From an uncultured Pelagibacteraceae bacterium (GTDB taxonomy: Bacteria > Pseudomonadota > Alphaproteobacteria > Pelagibacterales > Pelagibacteraceae): a DNA stretch of 44,023 nt. Under the pieces are notes generated by a model. The model did not search any database, was not told the DNA's origin, and was given only the letters and a program-made list of their open reading frames with translations. The stretch is from the NCBI GenBank assembly GCA_902566785.1, contig CACFKI010000006.1, positions 1 through 44,023 of the forward strand. The letters run 5' to 3'. The translations under genes and the position numbers were made by a program. Below are positions 1-9,285 of this stretch, in pieces (the first letter of the stretch is position 1; each line of letters starts with the position of its first letter).

Positions 1-43
1 AAATTTTTAAAAAATTGACATCATTTAGTTTAGAAAGAAATTT

Positions 44-670
44 CTAAGGACTCAGTAAAACCTTTTTCCAATTATTATTTTTTTTCTTAATATATTTTAA
101 TCTTTGATGGTCTTGGCATTCTCCATCTAACCAAAATTCAATTTCATTTGGTGACACGTTCCAACCTGACCAATAATTAGGTCTTGGCACATTATTAGTT
201 TCAGGAAATTTTTTTTTATAACTAATTATTGAATTATATAACTCATCTCTATTATTTAAAATTGAACTCTGCTTTGATGCCCAGGCACCAATTCGACTTC
301 CATAAGCTCTACTGTTATAATATTCGTCTGCTTCTTTATCTGAAACACTGTTTATATTTCCAACAATTCTAATCTGTCGTAATAAACTTTTCCAATGAAA
401 ACACATTGATGCATTTGGGTTAGCATTTATATCTAAACTTTTTTTACTATTTAGATTTGTATAAAAAACGAATCCTTTATCACTAAAACCTTTAAGCAAA
501 ACCATCCTTACAGAAGGTACTCCTTGTTTGTCTGCTGTTCCAAGAGCTACTGCGTTTGGATCGTTTAATTCTGTTTTTTTTGCCTCATTAAACCATTTTT
601 CAAATAGCTTAATAGGGTCATCTAATTCTCCAAAACACTTATCTAGCCCTAATGAGTTTTTTTGATTCAT
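44..670 (-). CDS. pdxH: Pyridoxine/pyridoxamine 5'-phosphate oxidase
   Basis: FMN-dependent cytoplasmic enzyme that oxidises pyridoxine or pyridoxamine 5'-phosphate to pyridoxal 5'-phosphate. The 208-residue product is close to the usual ~215. Visible signatures are the FMN-binding stretch with RMVLLKGF and [10 protein letters not shown] (about residues 55-80), [13 protein letters not shown] (about 123-135), and the C-terminal family region around EFWLDGE. Two conserved positions look changed. The segment that reads R-L-H-D-R in E. coli (Arg197/His199) reads Q-D-H-Q-R here, so the Arg is Gln while the His is kept. The C-terminal R-L-x-P reads L-L-S-P. The gene is divergent from aroC, with only 33 bases between the two start codons. 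Identity is confident; the residue comparison is from memory of the E. coli protein. Confidence 0.93.
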   Translation of the reverse strand: MNQKNSLGLDKCFGELDDPIKLFEKWFNEAKKTELNDPNAVALGTADKQGVPSVRMVLLKGFSDKGFVFYTNLNSKKSLDINANPNASMCFHWKSLLRQIRIVGNINSVSDKEADEYYNSRAYGSRIGAWASKQSSILNNRDELYNSIISYKKKFPETNNVPRPNYWSGWNVSPNEIEFWLDGECQDHQRLKYIKKKNNNWKKVLLSP

Positions 671-690
671 AATTTTAACAAAATAATCTA

Positions 691-696
691 TATAAT
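691..696 (+). promoter_or_regulatory. Candidate -10 box for aroC
   Basis: A perfect TATAAT ends seven bases before the aroC ATG at 704. If used, transcription would begin at or within a base or two of the start codon, giving an essentially leaderless mRNA. I see no good -35 at normal spacing: TTGATT at 662-667 is 23 bases away. In DNA this AT-rich a chance match is quite possible. Confidence 0.35.
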
Positions 697-703
697 ATAT
701 TTT

Positions 704-1789
704 ATGTCATTTAATACATTTGGAAAGATATTTCGATTCACCACTTGGGGTGAGTCACATGGTCCTGCTATAGGTTGTGTTGTAGATGGTTGCCCACCAA
801 ATATAAATATTAGTGAACAAGATGTTCAAAAAGAATTAAATAAAAGGAAACCTGGACAATCTAAATTTACTACCCAAAGAAAAGAAGACGACAAGGTCAA
901 TATTCTTTCAGGGACATTTGAAGGTAAAACAACAGGCACTCCTATATCTATGATTATCTACAATAAAGATATGAGGTCCAGAGATTATGAAACTATTAAA
1001 AATAAGTTTAGACCTGGGCATGCTGATTATACTTATTTTAATAAATATGGAATAAGAGATTATAGAGGTGGAGGAAGGCAGTCTGCTAGAGAAACAGCAT
1101 CAAGAGTCGCTGCGGGTGCTATAGCAAAAAAAGTATTAGAAAAAAAAATTGGATTAAAATATAATGTTAAAGGCGCAGTTACTCAATTAGGTATGCTTGG
1201 TTGTGATAAAAAAAAATGGGATGATAAATTTATATCTAAAAATCCATTTTTTTGTCCTGATAAATCAATTCTAAAATTATGGGAAAAATATTTATTAAGT
1301 ATAAGAAAAGCAGGATCCTCATGTGGAGCGGTAATAGAAATCAGAGCAAGAGGGGTGCCTACAGGTTTGGGTGCACCTATCTATTCTAAATTAGACATGG
1401 ATCTTGCTTCTGCAATGATGAGTATAAATGCAGTTAAAGGTGTAAATATTGGCTCAGGAATGAATTCGGCACAATTTACTGGAGAACAAAATTCAGATGA
1501 AATTTCACAAAGTGGAAAAAAAACTAAATTTAATTCAAATAATGCTGGAGGTATTCTTGGTGGAATATCTTCTGGTCAAGAAATAGTAGTATCTTTTGCG
1601 GTAAAACCTACATCATCAATTATTTCTAAGAGAAAAACAATTGATAGATTTGGAAAAAATACATCTATAACTGTAAAAGGTAGACATGATCCATGTGTAG
1701 GAATAAGAGCTGTACCAATTGGCGAAGCTATGATGCACTGCGTTCTATTAGATCACTATCTTTTGAATAATGCTCAGTGTAATAGTTAA
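704..1789 (+). CDS. aroC: Chorismate synthase
   Basis: Last step of the shikimate pathway: converts 5-enolpyruvylshikimate 3-phosphate to chorismate using reduced FMN. The 361-residue product begins [20 protein letters not shown], the standard family N-terminus. It also carries [14 protein letters not shown], the [19 protein letters not shown] block (about 117-135), [10 protein letters not shown] and the C-terminal [18 protein letters not shown] motif. The frame is open 14 codons further upstream to a TTG at 662, but the family start is the ATG at 704; that extension would overlap pdxH on the other strand. The stop codon overlaps the stop of convergent dxs. Confidence 0.97.
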   Translation: MSFNTFGKIFRFTTWGESHGPAIGCVVDGCPPNINISEQDVQKELNKRKPGQSKFTTQRKEDDKVNILSGTFEGKTTGTPISMIIYNKDMRSRDYETIKNKFRPGHADYTYFNKYGIRDYRGGGRQSARETASRVAAGAIAKKVLEKKIGLKYNVKGAVTQLGMLGCDKKKWDDKFISKNPFFCPDKSILKLWEKYLLSIRKAGSSCGAVIEIRARGVPTGLGAPIYSKLDMDLASAMMSINAVKGVNIGSGMNSAQFTGEQNSDEISQSGKKTKFNSNNAGGILGGISSGQEIVVSFAVKPTSSIISKRKTIDRFGKNTSITVKGRHDPCVGIRAVPIGEAMMHCVLLDHYLLNNAQCNS

Positions 1790-3699
1790 TTACTTTTTTT
1801 TACAATTACCTTAGAGTTAAGAGTATCCAAAATTTTAGTTTCAATATTTAATGAATCTAAACCAGCAAATTTGTACATTGTTTCAGGCTTGTCGTGATCA
1901 ATAAATCTGTCAGGTAAAAACATTGATCTAAATTTTAAGTTATTATCTAATAAGTTTTTTTCGTTTAAAAATTGTCCTAAGTGCGAACCAAAGCCACCTA
2001 TTGACCCTTCTTCAATTGATATTACTATTTCGTGGTCGTTAGCTATTTGCCACATAAGATTTTCATCTAGAGGTTTACAAAATCTTGCATCTATTAGTGA
2101 TATGTTTATTCCTTTTTTTGATAAACTTTCACCAGTAATTAAACATTCTTTTAATCTTGCACCAAAGTTTATTAATGCAACTTTTTTTCCTTCTTTAATA
2201 ACTCTTCCCTTACCTATCTCAATTTTTTCTCCTATACTAGGAAGTTCAACACCAATTCCATTTCCTCTTGGATATCTAAAAGCAGATGGTCTATCATTAA
2301 TATCTACAGATGTATTAATCATTTTAACTAATTCTGACTCATCACTTGCAGCCATTACTACAAAATTTGGCAAAGTTGATAAATAAGTTATATCAAATGA
2401 ACCAGCATGGGTTGATCCATCAGCACCAACTAATCCAGCTCTATCAATTGCAAATCTTACTGGTAAACTTTGAATTGCTACATCATGGACTACTTGATCG
2501 TATGCTCTTTGAAGAAAAGTAGAATATATTGCCGCATAAGGCTTATATCCTTCAGTTGCTAAACCAGCTGCAAATGTAACTGCATGTTGCTCTGCAATGC
2601 CTACATCAAACATTCTCGAGGGAAATTTATTTGCAAAAATATCCATTCCTGTGCCTGATGGCATTGCTGCTGTAATCCCAATAATTTTACTGTCTTTCTC
2701 AGCGTGTTTTACAAGAGTATTCGCAAAAACCTTTGTATAAGAAGGTATATTCGATTTAGATTTCTCCTGGACACCCGTATTCACATTAAACTTTGTTACA
2801 CCGTGATATTTATCTTCTGACTGTTCAGCAAATCTATATCCTTTACCTTTTTCAGTTTTGATATGTATCATAATAGGTCCATCATGATTAACTTCTTTTG
2901 CATTTTTTAATACTGAAATTAATGCATCAATATCATGCCCATCAATGGGTCCCACATAATAAAATCCCATTGAATTGAATAATGTTCCACCAGTAACTGC
3001 TGAACGTAAAAAATCTTCTGCTTTTCCAGCTTTTTTACTAAATCTTTTTGAAAAAGCTGAAATAATAAGCTTAACTGTCTCTCTTAAACTAAAATAAATT
3101 TTACCAGAAAATATTTTTGCTAAATAAGTTCTCATTGCTCCAACTGGTTTAGCAATTGACATGTCATTGTCATTTAAAATGACTATTAGTTTAGTCTTGC
3201 TAGAACCAGCATTATTCATTGCTTCATATGCCATACCAGCACTTATAGCTCCATCTCCTATGACAGCTATAACATCATCTGATTTATTTGATAGTTTATT
3301 TGCTACTGCTATACCCAGTGCTGAGGAAATAGAGGTTGAACTATGTGCCGCTCCAAAAGGATCATACTCGCTTTCTGATCTTTTTGTAAAACCAGAGAGT
3401 CCCCCTCCTTTTCTTAAGGTTCTAATTTTGTCTTTCCTTCCTGTTAATATTTTATGAGGATAAGATTGATGACCTACATCCCAGATTAATTTATCATTTG
3501 GAGTATTAAATATATAGTGAAGAGCTACCGTCAATTCAACTACTCCTAGCCCAGCTCCAAGATGACCACCAGTTTCGGAAACTGCATCAATCATTTCTTG
3601 GCGAACTTCATTTGAAAGAATTTTAAGTTCAGAAATATTTAGTTTTTTAATATCACTAGGAAAATTTATATTATTTAGAATTTTATAATTTTTATTCAT
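1786..3699 (-). CDS. dxs: 1-deoxy-D-xylulose-5-phosphate synthase
   Basis: Thiamine-diphosphate enzyme joining pyruvate and glyceraldehyde 3-phosphate into DXP, the first step of the MEP isoprenoid route and a precursor for thiamine and, in some pathways, PLP. At 637 residues it is full length. It shows [18 protein letters not shown] (about 76-93), the ThDP motif [16 protein letters not shown] (about 148-163) with the downstream NDND, and in the Pyr domain [17 protein letters not shown] (about 366-382) and [15 protein letters not shown]. The start overlaps the ispA stop by four bases, so both isoprenoid genes are likely co-translated. Confidence 0.97.
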   Translation of the reverse strand: MNKNYKILNNINFPSDIKKLNISELKILSNEVRQEMIDAVSETGGHLGAGLGVVELTVALHYIFNTPNDKLIWDVGHQSYPHKILTGRKDKIRTLRKGGGLSGFTKRSESEYDPFGAAHSSTSISSALGIAVANKLSNKSDDVIAVIGDGAISAGMAYEAMNNAGSSKTKLIVILNDNDMSIAKPVGAMRTYLAKIFSGKIYFSLRETVKLIISAFSKRFSKKAGKAEDFLRSAVTGGTLFNSMGFYYVGPIDGHDIDALISVLKNAKEVNHDGPIMIHIKTEKGKGYRFAEQSEDKYHGVTKFNVNTGVQEKSKSNIPSYTKVFANTLVKHAEKDSKIIGITAAMPSGTGMDIFANKFPSRMFDVGIAEQHAVTFAAGLATEGYKPYAAIYSTFLQRAYDQVVHDVAIQSLPVRFAIDRAGLVGADGSTHAGSFDITYLSTLPNFVVMAASDESELVKMINTSVDINDRPSAFRYPRGNGIGVELPSIGEKIEIGKGRVIKEGKKVALINFGARLKECLITGESLSKKGINISLIDARFCKPLDENLMWQIANDHEIVISIEEGSIGGFGSHLGQFLNEKNLLDNNLKFRSMFLPDRFIDHDKPETMYKFAGLDSLNIETKILDTLNSKVIVKKSN

Positions 3700-4565
3700 T
3701 TAGATCTTTTTAAAATATAATTTATTGTATCTTTTAAATCTTTATTTTTATCTCCAAGTTTATTTATTTTTGAAAATATTTCCAATTTTAACTTATTTCC
3801 ATATTTAACAGTATTTTTGTAACCTAGTAAACTAATTAAAGTTGCTTTACCCCTCTTTAAATCTTTTTTTGTTTTTTTTCCTGCTGTTTTTGAGCTACTT
3901 GTATGATCTATTAAATCATCTGCAATTTGAAATAATAAACCAATTTTTGAACCAATTGAATCAAATAAATTTAAATATTTATTTTTTTTTGAAATAATTA
4001 TAGGCGCTACACAACAAAAACTAAAAAGTTTTCCAGTTTTTTTTGTTTGCATATCTATAATTTTTTTTAATGTTTGTTTTTTTCCTTCAAACTGAAGATC
4101 AGAGTATTGTCCTCCAGCAATTCCTGAATGGCCTGAACATTTTGATAATAGATTAATTAATCTATTTTTCGTTTTAAAATCTGCCTTAAATGATGGTTGA
4201 CTTAAAATTTCAAAAGCTATGGTCAATAATGAGTTTCCAGCTAAAATAGCTGTAGACTCTCCAAATTTAGCATGGGTTGATAGTTTTCCTCTCCTTAATT
4301 TATCATTATCCATACATGGTAGATCATCATGGATTAATGAGTAAGCATGTATACATTCAACAGCAGCTCCAATTTGAATTAGTTTATAGTAGTTAATATT
4401 AAATATTTTTCCTACATCTATTAATAGTTTAGATCTAATTTTTTTTCCTCCAGGGAGAAGCCCGTATTTCATTGGTATTAATAATTCAGTTCTTTTCTGA
4501 TTTAAAATAAATTTTTTAAGAAATAAATTGGTATCTTTTGCAACTTTATTTAATTTTTTTTTCAT
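3696..4565 (-). CDS. ispA: Polyprenyl (farnesyl/geranylgeranyl) diphosphate synthase
   Basis: Trans-isoprenyl diphosphate synthase condensing DMAPP and IPP into C15 or longer products. The 289-residue protein has [12 protein letters not shown], the first aspartate-rich motif [11 protein letters not shown] (about 83-93) and the second, FQIADDLID (about 210-218). The two residues between the Asp pairs of the first motif are the bacterial FPP-synthase type. The frame is open upstream to 4643, but that extension lies entirely inside xseB and lacks family similarity, so I place the start at the ATG at 4565, still overlapping xseB by 20 bases. The xseB-ispA-dxs order is typical of proteobacteria. 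Confidence 0.92.
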   Translation of the reverse strand: MKKKLNKVAKDTNLFLKKFILNQKRTELLIPMKYGLLPGGKKIRSKLLIDVGKIFNINYYKLIQIGAAVECIHAYSLIHDDLPCMDNDKLRRGKLSTHAKFGESTAILAGNSLLTIAFEILSQPSFKADFKTKNRLINLLSKCSGHSGIAGGQYSDLQFEGKKQTLKKIIDMQTKKTGKLFSFCCVAPIIISKKNKYLNLFDSIGSKIGLLFQIADDLIDHTSSSKTAGKKTKKDLKRGKATLISLLGYKNTVKYGNKLKLEIFSKINKLGDKNKDLKDTINYILKRSK

Positions 4566-4797
4566 TTTTTTTTTGTAAATTTTGGATTTTAGTTTTTGTA
4601 GACAAAGACAAATCTTTTGATACTTTTTGAAATTGCTTTTCAATCAAAATATTCAATCTAATTAGTTTTTGATATTCTTCCATAGAATTCTCTAGATTTT
4701 TTGTATTCTCCAAATTCTTAATAATATTATTTGCTAACTCTGTAAGCTCCTGAAGAGATTTATTTTTAATATCATCTGGCAAATTTTTGTCTTTCAT
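4546..4797 (-). CDS. xseB: Exodeoxyribonuclease VII small subunit
   Basis: Small subunit of exonuclease VII, which degrades single-stranded DNA with the large subunit XseA (not in the window). The 83-residue product is mostly helical, with the family core SLQELTELANNIIKNLEN and SMEEYQKLIRLNILIEKQF. The frame extends 13 codons further upstream, but the ATG at 4797 gives the normal length and leaves 20 bases to divergent tsaC. It sits immediately before ispA and dxs, its usual position, which supports the call despite its low complexity. Confidence 0.82.
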   Translation of the reverse strand: MKDKNLPDDIKNKSLQELTELANNIIKNLENTKNLENSMEEYQKLIRLNILIEKQFQKVSKDLSLSTKTKIQNLQKKNEKKIK

Positions 4798-4817
4798 ATA
4801 AAAGTTCTTAATATTAC

Positions 4818-5747
4818 ATGAAAAAAGATCTTTCAAATATTAAAAAAGCAAAAGTTCTACTTGACAAAAAACATTGTGTAGCAATACCTACAGAGACTGT
4901 TTATGGACTTGCTGCAAATGCTTATTCAGATGAAGCAACCTTAAGAATCTTTAAATTAAAGAGAAGACCAAAATTTAACCCACTGATAGTGCATTATTTC
5001 AAAGTTAAAGATTTAATAGATGATTGTGAGATTAATAATAATTTTAAAAAACTTTATAATAGATTTTGCCCTGGGCCTTTGACTTTTGTATTAAAACTAA
5101 AAAAAAATAGTAAAATTTCAAGACATGTTACTAATGGAGCAAAAACTTTAGCAGTAAGGTTTCCAAAAAGCTTTATTACTAGAAATTTGCTTAGATCCTT
5201 AAATTATCCTTTAGCGGCACCAAGCGCAAATATTTATACACAAATAAGTGCAGTAACCAAAAATGATGTCAAAGATGAATTTGGAAATAAAATAAAGTTA
5301 ATTTTAGATGGAGGTAGATCTAAATTAGGTTTGGAGTCCACTATTATTAGTCTTGTAGAAAAACCAGAAATTTTAAGATTGGGAGCTATAGGAATAAATA
5401 AAATTAATAAGGTTTTAAAGACTAATCTAAAATATTCAAAGAAAAAAAAAATTATAGTTTCTGGGCAGTCAAAATTTCATTATTCTCCAGGTATTCCAAT
5501 AAGATTGAATGTTAAAAAACCATTTTATGATGAGGCATTTATATTGATTCAAAAAAGAAAATATTTTGATAAAAATCATTTTTATTTGACTAAAAATAGA
5601 AATCTTAATGAAGCGGGTAAGAAATTGTATAAAACTTTAAGAGAAATTAAAAAACTTAAATTTAAAAGAATTGCAGTTCAAAAAATTCCAAATAAAGGTA
5701 TGGGTCAAACAATTAATGATAGATTGAGAAGAGCCTCAAAAATATAA
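4818..5747 (+). CDS. tsaC: L-threonylcarbamoyladenylate synthase, Sua5 type
   Basis: Makes threonylcarbamoyl-AMP from threonine, bicarbonate and ATP, the first step of t6A37 modification of ANN-decoding tRNAs. At 309 residues it is the long Sua5 form: an N-terminal YrdC domain (about 5-185) with PTETVYGLAANAYSD, IFKLKRRPKFNPL and PLAAPSANIYTQIS, then a Sua5 C-terminal domain (about 215-309) joined through the HYSPGIP linker. The gene is divergent from xseB. A TATAAA lies at 4797-4802, 15 bases before the ATG, and could be its -10. It is followed after 3 bases by the ABC transporter pair. Confidence 0.93.
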   Translation: MKKDLSNIKKAKVLLDKKHCVAIPTETVYGLAANAYSDEATLRIFKLKRRPKFNPLIVHYFKVKDLIDDCEINNNFKKLYNRFCPGPLTFVLKLKKNSKISRHVTNGAKTLAVRFPKSFITRNLLRSLNYPLAAPSANIYTQISAVTKNDVKDEFGNKIKLILDGGRSKLGLESTIISLVEKPEILRLGAIGINKINKVLKTNLKYSKKKKIIVSGQSKFHYSPGIPIRLNVKKPFYDEAFILIQKRKYFDKNHFYLTKNRNLNEAGKKLYKTLREIKKLKFKRIAVQKIPNKGMGQTINDRLRRASKI

Positions 5748-5750
5748 ATC

Positions 5751-6485
5751 ATGCAAAAATCAATAGTCGTAGAAAATTTATCAAAAAATTATCAAAAAAA
5801 AGAAGCTGTTAAAGATATAAACTTCACAATTGGTGAAAATGAAATTTTAGGGTTACTTGGTCCTAATGGTTGTGGAAAAACTACTACGATAGCAATGATG
5901 CTAGGGTTGTTAAAACCAACAAAAGGTAAAGTAATAATTCACGGTAAAGACATTGAAATAAATCGTATTTCATTACTTCACAAAATGAATTTTATATCTC
6001 CATATATCGAGCTTCCAAAAAAATTGACAGTAAGGGAAAATTTAATTGTTTATGCAAAACTTTATGGAGTTAAAAAAATCAAAAATAGAATTGAATACTT
6101 ATCAAATAAATTAAGGTTGGATGAATTTGTTGATGAAAAAACTGGTGAACTTTCTTCAGGGCAAAAAAATAGAGTAAGTTTAGCAAAAGCTTTGATCAAT
6201 GAGCCATCAGTATTATTTTTAGATGAACCAACAGCTTCTTTAGATCCAGAAACTGGAAACTTTGTAAGGGAATTTATTGAAAATATTTCCCAAGAAAAAA
6301 AAATGTCTATCCTTTTAGCATCACATAATATGGATGAAGTAAAACGTTTATGTAAGAATGTTTTAATGATGAATAATGGCGTAATAATAGACAAAGGCAC
6401 GCCCGATAGACTTATTTCTAAACACGGAAAAAAAAATTTAGAAGAAGTATTTTTAAAACTTAATAGGAATGAAAGTGAGCTTTAA
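5751..6485 (+). CDS. ABC transporter ATP-binding protein (ABC-2 type exporter)
   Basis: ATPase of a two-gene exporter with the permease at 6469. The 244-residue product has Walker A GPNGCGKTT (about 37-45), the Q-loop region, signature LSSGQKNRVSLAKAL (about 136-150), Walker B VLFLDEPTASLDPETG (about 156-171) and the H-loop LLASHNMDEV. The pairing with an ABC-2 permease suggests export of a drug, lipid or polysaccharide precursor, but nothing here fixes the substrate. The start is three bases after tsaC, and the last 17 bases overlap the permease gene, so the three genes are probably one transcript. Confidence 0.93.
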   Translation: MQKSIVVENLSKNYQKKEAVKDINFTIGENEILGLLGPNGCGKTTTIAMMLGLLKPTKGKVIIHGKDIEINRISLLHKMNFISPYIELPKKLTVRENLIVYAKLYGVKKIKNRIEYLSNKLRLDEFVDEKTGELSSGQKNRVSLAKALINEPSVLFLDEPTASLDPETGNFVREFIENISQEKKMSILLASHNMDEVKRLCKNVLMMNNGVIIDKGTPDRLISKHGKKNLEEVFLKLNRNESEL

Positions 6486-7266
6486 TAGAATATTTGGATT
6501 GTTTTTGAGACACTTTTTTTTAATAAAAAGTTCCTTACCAAGAATTCTTGACTTAATATATTGGCCTACAATTCAAATAATATTATGGGGCTTTATTTCA
6601 AAATTTTTTACAATATACAGTGATTATTATAATAATACAGTCGGCGTAATTCTAACATGCGCTATTCTTTATGATTTTTTATTTAGATCTAGCATTAGTT
6701 TCAATATGTTATTTTTAGAGGAAATTTGGAGTAGAAATTTTACGAATTTATTTATAGCACCGATGAAAATAAGTGAAATTATTACTGCTTTAGTTGGTAC
6801 TGCATTAATAAGAACTTTAATTGGCCTGGTGCCTGCAATTTTAATTACTACCCCTTTGTTTGGAATATCAATTTTGAATTTAGGTTTGCCATTATTTTTT
6901 TTATTCCTAAGTCTATATATTTTTGGAATTACCTTGGGGCTTTTTGTTTCATCAGGACTACTTAGATATGGTCCAGCTTTTGAAAATATTGCATGGTCCT
7001 CATTATTCTTACTTGCACCTTTAGGATGTATTTATTATCCAATTGAAATATTACCAGATTTTTTCCAAAGTGTTGCGAGAGGATTGCCACTTGTGTATAT
7101 TTTTGAAGAGGCTAGATCAATTCTTGTAAATCAAGTTGTAAACTATTCAAATATAAAAAATGCATTTATATTAAATTTAATTTATTTAATTGTTGGAGTT
7201 TTTCTATTTTATTACTCATTTAGTCAAGCTAGAAAGAAAGGGTCACTAATTAATATTGGAGAGTAG
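6469..7266 (+). CDS. ABC-2 type transporter permease
   Basis: Membrane partner of the preceding ATPase. The 265-residue product is strongly hydrophobic, with about six membrane segments (roughly 20-45, 55-78, 100-130, 133-160, 170-190 and 235-256). Late in the protein it carries a YYPIEILPDFFQSVARGLPLVY-like stretch, the ABC-2 family signature around the P-x-x-L-P helix. The start codon is the ATG inside the end of the ATPase gene; a GTG two codons later is also possible. The substrate is unknown. Confidence 0.88.
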   Translation: MKVSFNRIFGLFLRHFFLIKSSLPRILDLIYWPTIQIILWGFISKFFTIYSDYYNNTVGVILTCAILYDFLFRSSISFNMLFLEEIWSRNFTNLFIAPMKISEIITALVGTALIRTLIGLVPAILITTPLFGISILNLGLPLFFLFLSLYIFGITLGLFVSSGLLRYGPAFENIAWSSLFLLAPLGCIYYPIEILPDFFQSVARGLPLVYIFEEARSILVNQVVNYSNIKNAFILNLIYLIVGVFLFYYSFSQARKKGSLINIGE

Positions 7267-7268
7267 TT

Positions 7269-7345
7269 TGGTGCGCCCGCAAGGAGTCGAACCCTGAGCC
7301 TCCAGAGCCGAAATCTGGCGCTCTATCCAGTTGAGCTACGAGCGC
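7269..7345 (-). tRNA. tRNA-Arg (anticodon UCG)
   Basis: A 77-base cloverleaf read on the minus strand. Acceptor GCGCTCG pairs with CGGGCGC. The D arm is GCTC/GAGC, the anticodon stem CCAGA/TCTGG with loop TTTCGGC, a 5-base variable loop follows, and the T arm is CAGGG-TTCGACT-CCTTG. The discriminator is A and CCA is encoded. The loop reading gives anticodon UCG, an arginine tRNA for CGA and possibly other CGN codons. It lies between the ends of the ABC permease gene and the start of rluD, transcribed against both. Confidence 0.95.
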
Positions 7346-7368
7346 ATATAGTATTAATATTAGAATAT

Positions 7369-8349
7369 ATGAAAAATACCATAAAATTAATTGTAAGTAA
7401 TAACGATAAAAATCAAAGGATAGACGTTTATTTAAATAAAAAAAACAAACATATTAGTCGATCAAGAATTAAAAATCTTATTCTAAAAAAAAAATTAAAA
7501 ATAAATAACAAAATACTTATAGATCCTTCAAAAAAAGTTTCTGTTGGAGAAAAAATAATATTAGATATTCCTGATCCTGAAAAAGTATCATTAAAACCCT
7601 ATGACTTTAAATTAAATATTATTTATGAAGATGATTTTCTGTTAGTAATAGATAAACCCGCAGGTATTTCGGTCCACCCTGGACCTGGCAATTACGATAA
7701 TACAATTGTAAATGCATTGATGAAATACAACAATGGAAAATTATCTAACATTGGAGATGAACTACGACCAGGTATAGTTCATAGAATTGATAAAGATACT
7801 TCAGGTTTAATTGTTGTAGCTAAAGATAATTTAACACATGAAAGTCTATCACGTCAATTTGCAGATCATTCAATACAAAGAACATATAAAGTTTTAGTTT
7901 GGGGAAAATTAAGACCTCAAAATGGTAAAATTAGAACATATATTACAAGAAGTAAAAAAAATAGACAATTAATGGAGGTAAGCTTTTCTAAAGGTAAAAT
8001 AGCAGCTACAAATTATAAGACATTAGAAACATTTGAAAATAAAAAAATTCCAACTTTAAGTCTGGTAGAGTGTAAATTAGAAACTGGTAGAACGCACCAA
8101 ATTAGAGTTCACATGAGTCATAAAGGGAATAATATCTTGGGTGACAAAAAATACAAAAAAAAATTTAAAAAATTAAAAAATATAAGTATTGAAATAGAAA
8201 AAGTTTTAACATCATTGAATAGACAGTTTTTGCATGCTGAGGTACTAGGATTTATACACCCTAATAACGGGAAAAATTTAAAATTTCATTCAGATTTGCC
8301 AGTCGAATTAAAAGAATTGGTTAAAAAGTTAAGAAATACAAAGCAATAA
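7369..8349 (+). CDS. rluD: 23S rRNA pseudouridine synthase, RluD family
   Basis: RluA/RluC/RluD-type pseudouridine synthase. The 326-residue product has an N-terminal S4 RNA-binding domain (about 12-80, with INNKILIDPSKKVSVGEKI), then the catalytic domain. This contains DKPAGISVHPGPG (about 97-109), the active-site motif HRIDKDTSGLIVVAKD (about 138-153, Asp catalytic) and GRTHQIRVHM (about 243-252). The VHPG version and RluD-like length favour RluD (helix 69 of 23S rRNA) over RluC. It is followed by rpoH, the frequent alphaproteobacterial neighbour order. TATT/TAGAAT boxes sit directly before the ATG, so any leader is very short. Confidence 0.88.
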   Translation: MKNTIKLIVSNNDKNQRIDVYLNKKNKHISRSRIKNLILKKKLKINNKILIDPSKKVSVGEKIILDIPDPEKVSLKPYDFKLNIIYEDDFLLVIDKPAGISVHPGPGNYDNTIVNALMKYNNGKLSNIGDELRPGIVHRIDKDTSGLIVVAKDNLTHESLSRQFADHSIQRTYKVLVWGKLRPQNGKIRTYITRSKKNRQLMEVSFSKGKIAATNYKTLETFENKKIPTLSLVECKLETGRTHQIRVHMSHKGNNILGDKKYKKKFKKLKNISIEIEKVLTSLNRQFLHAEVLGFIHPNNGKNLKFHSDLPVELKELVKKLRNTKQ

Positions 8350-8389
8350 AAGGATTGTAAAAAAAATAATATTTATTAAATAACCCTTT

Positions 8390-9283
8390 ATGAATTCTAA
8401 TACAAATAATAACCTACCTACTATCTCTAGCGAAGGTGGCTTGAGTGCTTATTTAGCTCAAATAAAAAAATTTCCAATGTTGGATGCTGAAGAAGAATAC
8501 ATGTTAGCTAAAAACTGGAAAGAAACTGGTAACTTAAAATCAGCAGAAAAATTAGTAACAAGTCATTTAAGATTAGTTGCTAAAATTGCAATGGGTTATA
8601 AAGGTTATGGATTGCCAATTAATGAAATGATCTCAGAAGGAAACATTGGTCTTATGCAGGCTGTAAAAAAATTTGAACCGGAAAAAGGTTTTAGATTGGC
8701 TACTTATGCAATGTGGTGGATTAAAGCTTCGATTCAAGAATATATACTAAGGTCGTGGAGCCTTGTAAAAATTGGGACAACCACTGCTCAAAAAAAACTA
8801 TTCTTTAATCTAAAAAAATTAAAAAATCAAATAGCTCCAAGGACTGATGGAGATTTAAAAGATGAACATGTTACTGAAATAGCAAAAAAATTAGATGTTA
8901 GTGAAAATGAAGTTGTTTCTATGAACCGGAGGCTTGCAGGTAAGGAGCATTCATTAAACGCTCCAATCGGAGAAGATGGAGACCAATGGCAAGACTGGGT
9001 AGTTGATAAGGATATGGATCAAGAACTTAAATTTGCTCAACAAGAAGAAATGGATCAGAGAAAAGATCTACTCAAGGATTCAATTAAGGTACTTAATGAT
9101 AGGGAGAAAGAAATTCTTTATTCAAGAAGACTAACTGACGAACCATTAACTTTAGAAGATTTAAGTAAAAAATATAAAATCAGTAGAGAAAGAATAAGAC
9201 AAATAGAAAATAAAGCTTTTGAAAAATTACAAAAACATATGTTAAACTCGGCAAAATCAAAAAACTTATTACCTGCTAACTAG
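8390..9283 (+). CDS. rpoH: RNA polymerase sigma factor RpoH (sigma-32)
   Basis: Heat-shock sigma factor. The 297-residue product has sigma region 1.2 (GLSAYLAQIKKFPMLDAEEE), region 2 (about 60-130, with GNIGLMQAVKKFEPEKGFRL and ATYAMWWIKASIQEYILRSW), and the RpoH box QKKLFFNLKKLK right after region 2.4 (about 142-153). That box distinguishes RpoH from RpoD. Region 4 has LTLEDLSKKYKISRERIRQI. A possible promoter, TTGTAA at 8355-8360 and TAAATA at 8377-8382, would give a leader of only a few bases. No Shine-Dalgarno is evident, and I see no obvious thermosensor leader in the 40-base gap. Confidence 0.95.
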   Translation: MNSNTNNNLPTISSEGGLSAYLAQIKKFPMLDAEEEYMLAKNWKETGNLKSAEKLVTSHLRLVAKIAMGYKGYGLPINEMISEGNIGLMQAVKKFEPEKGFRLATYAMWWIKASIQEYILRSWSLVKIGTTTAQKKLFFNLKKLKNQIAPRTDGDLKDEHVTEIAKKLDVSENEVVSMNRRLAGKEHSLNAPIGEDGDQWQDWVVDKDMDQELKFAQQEEMDQRKDLLKDSIKVLNDREKEILYSRRLTDEPLTLEDLSKKYKISRERIRQIENKAFEKLQKHMLNSAKSKNLLPAN

Positions 9284-9285
9284 AG

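Noticed and set aside
1-43. Left edge
   Set aside because: 43 AT-rich bases after the pdxH stop; nothing identifiable, too short to assign to a neighbouring gene.
662-703. Upstream extension of aroC to a TTG
   Set aside because: The family N-terminus begins at the ATG at 704; the 14 extra residues are unlike any chorismate synthase and overlap pdxH.
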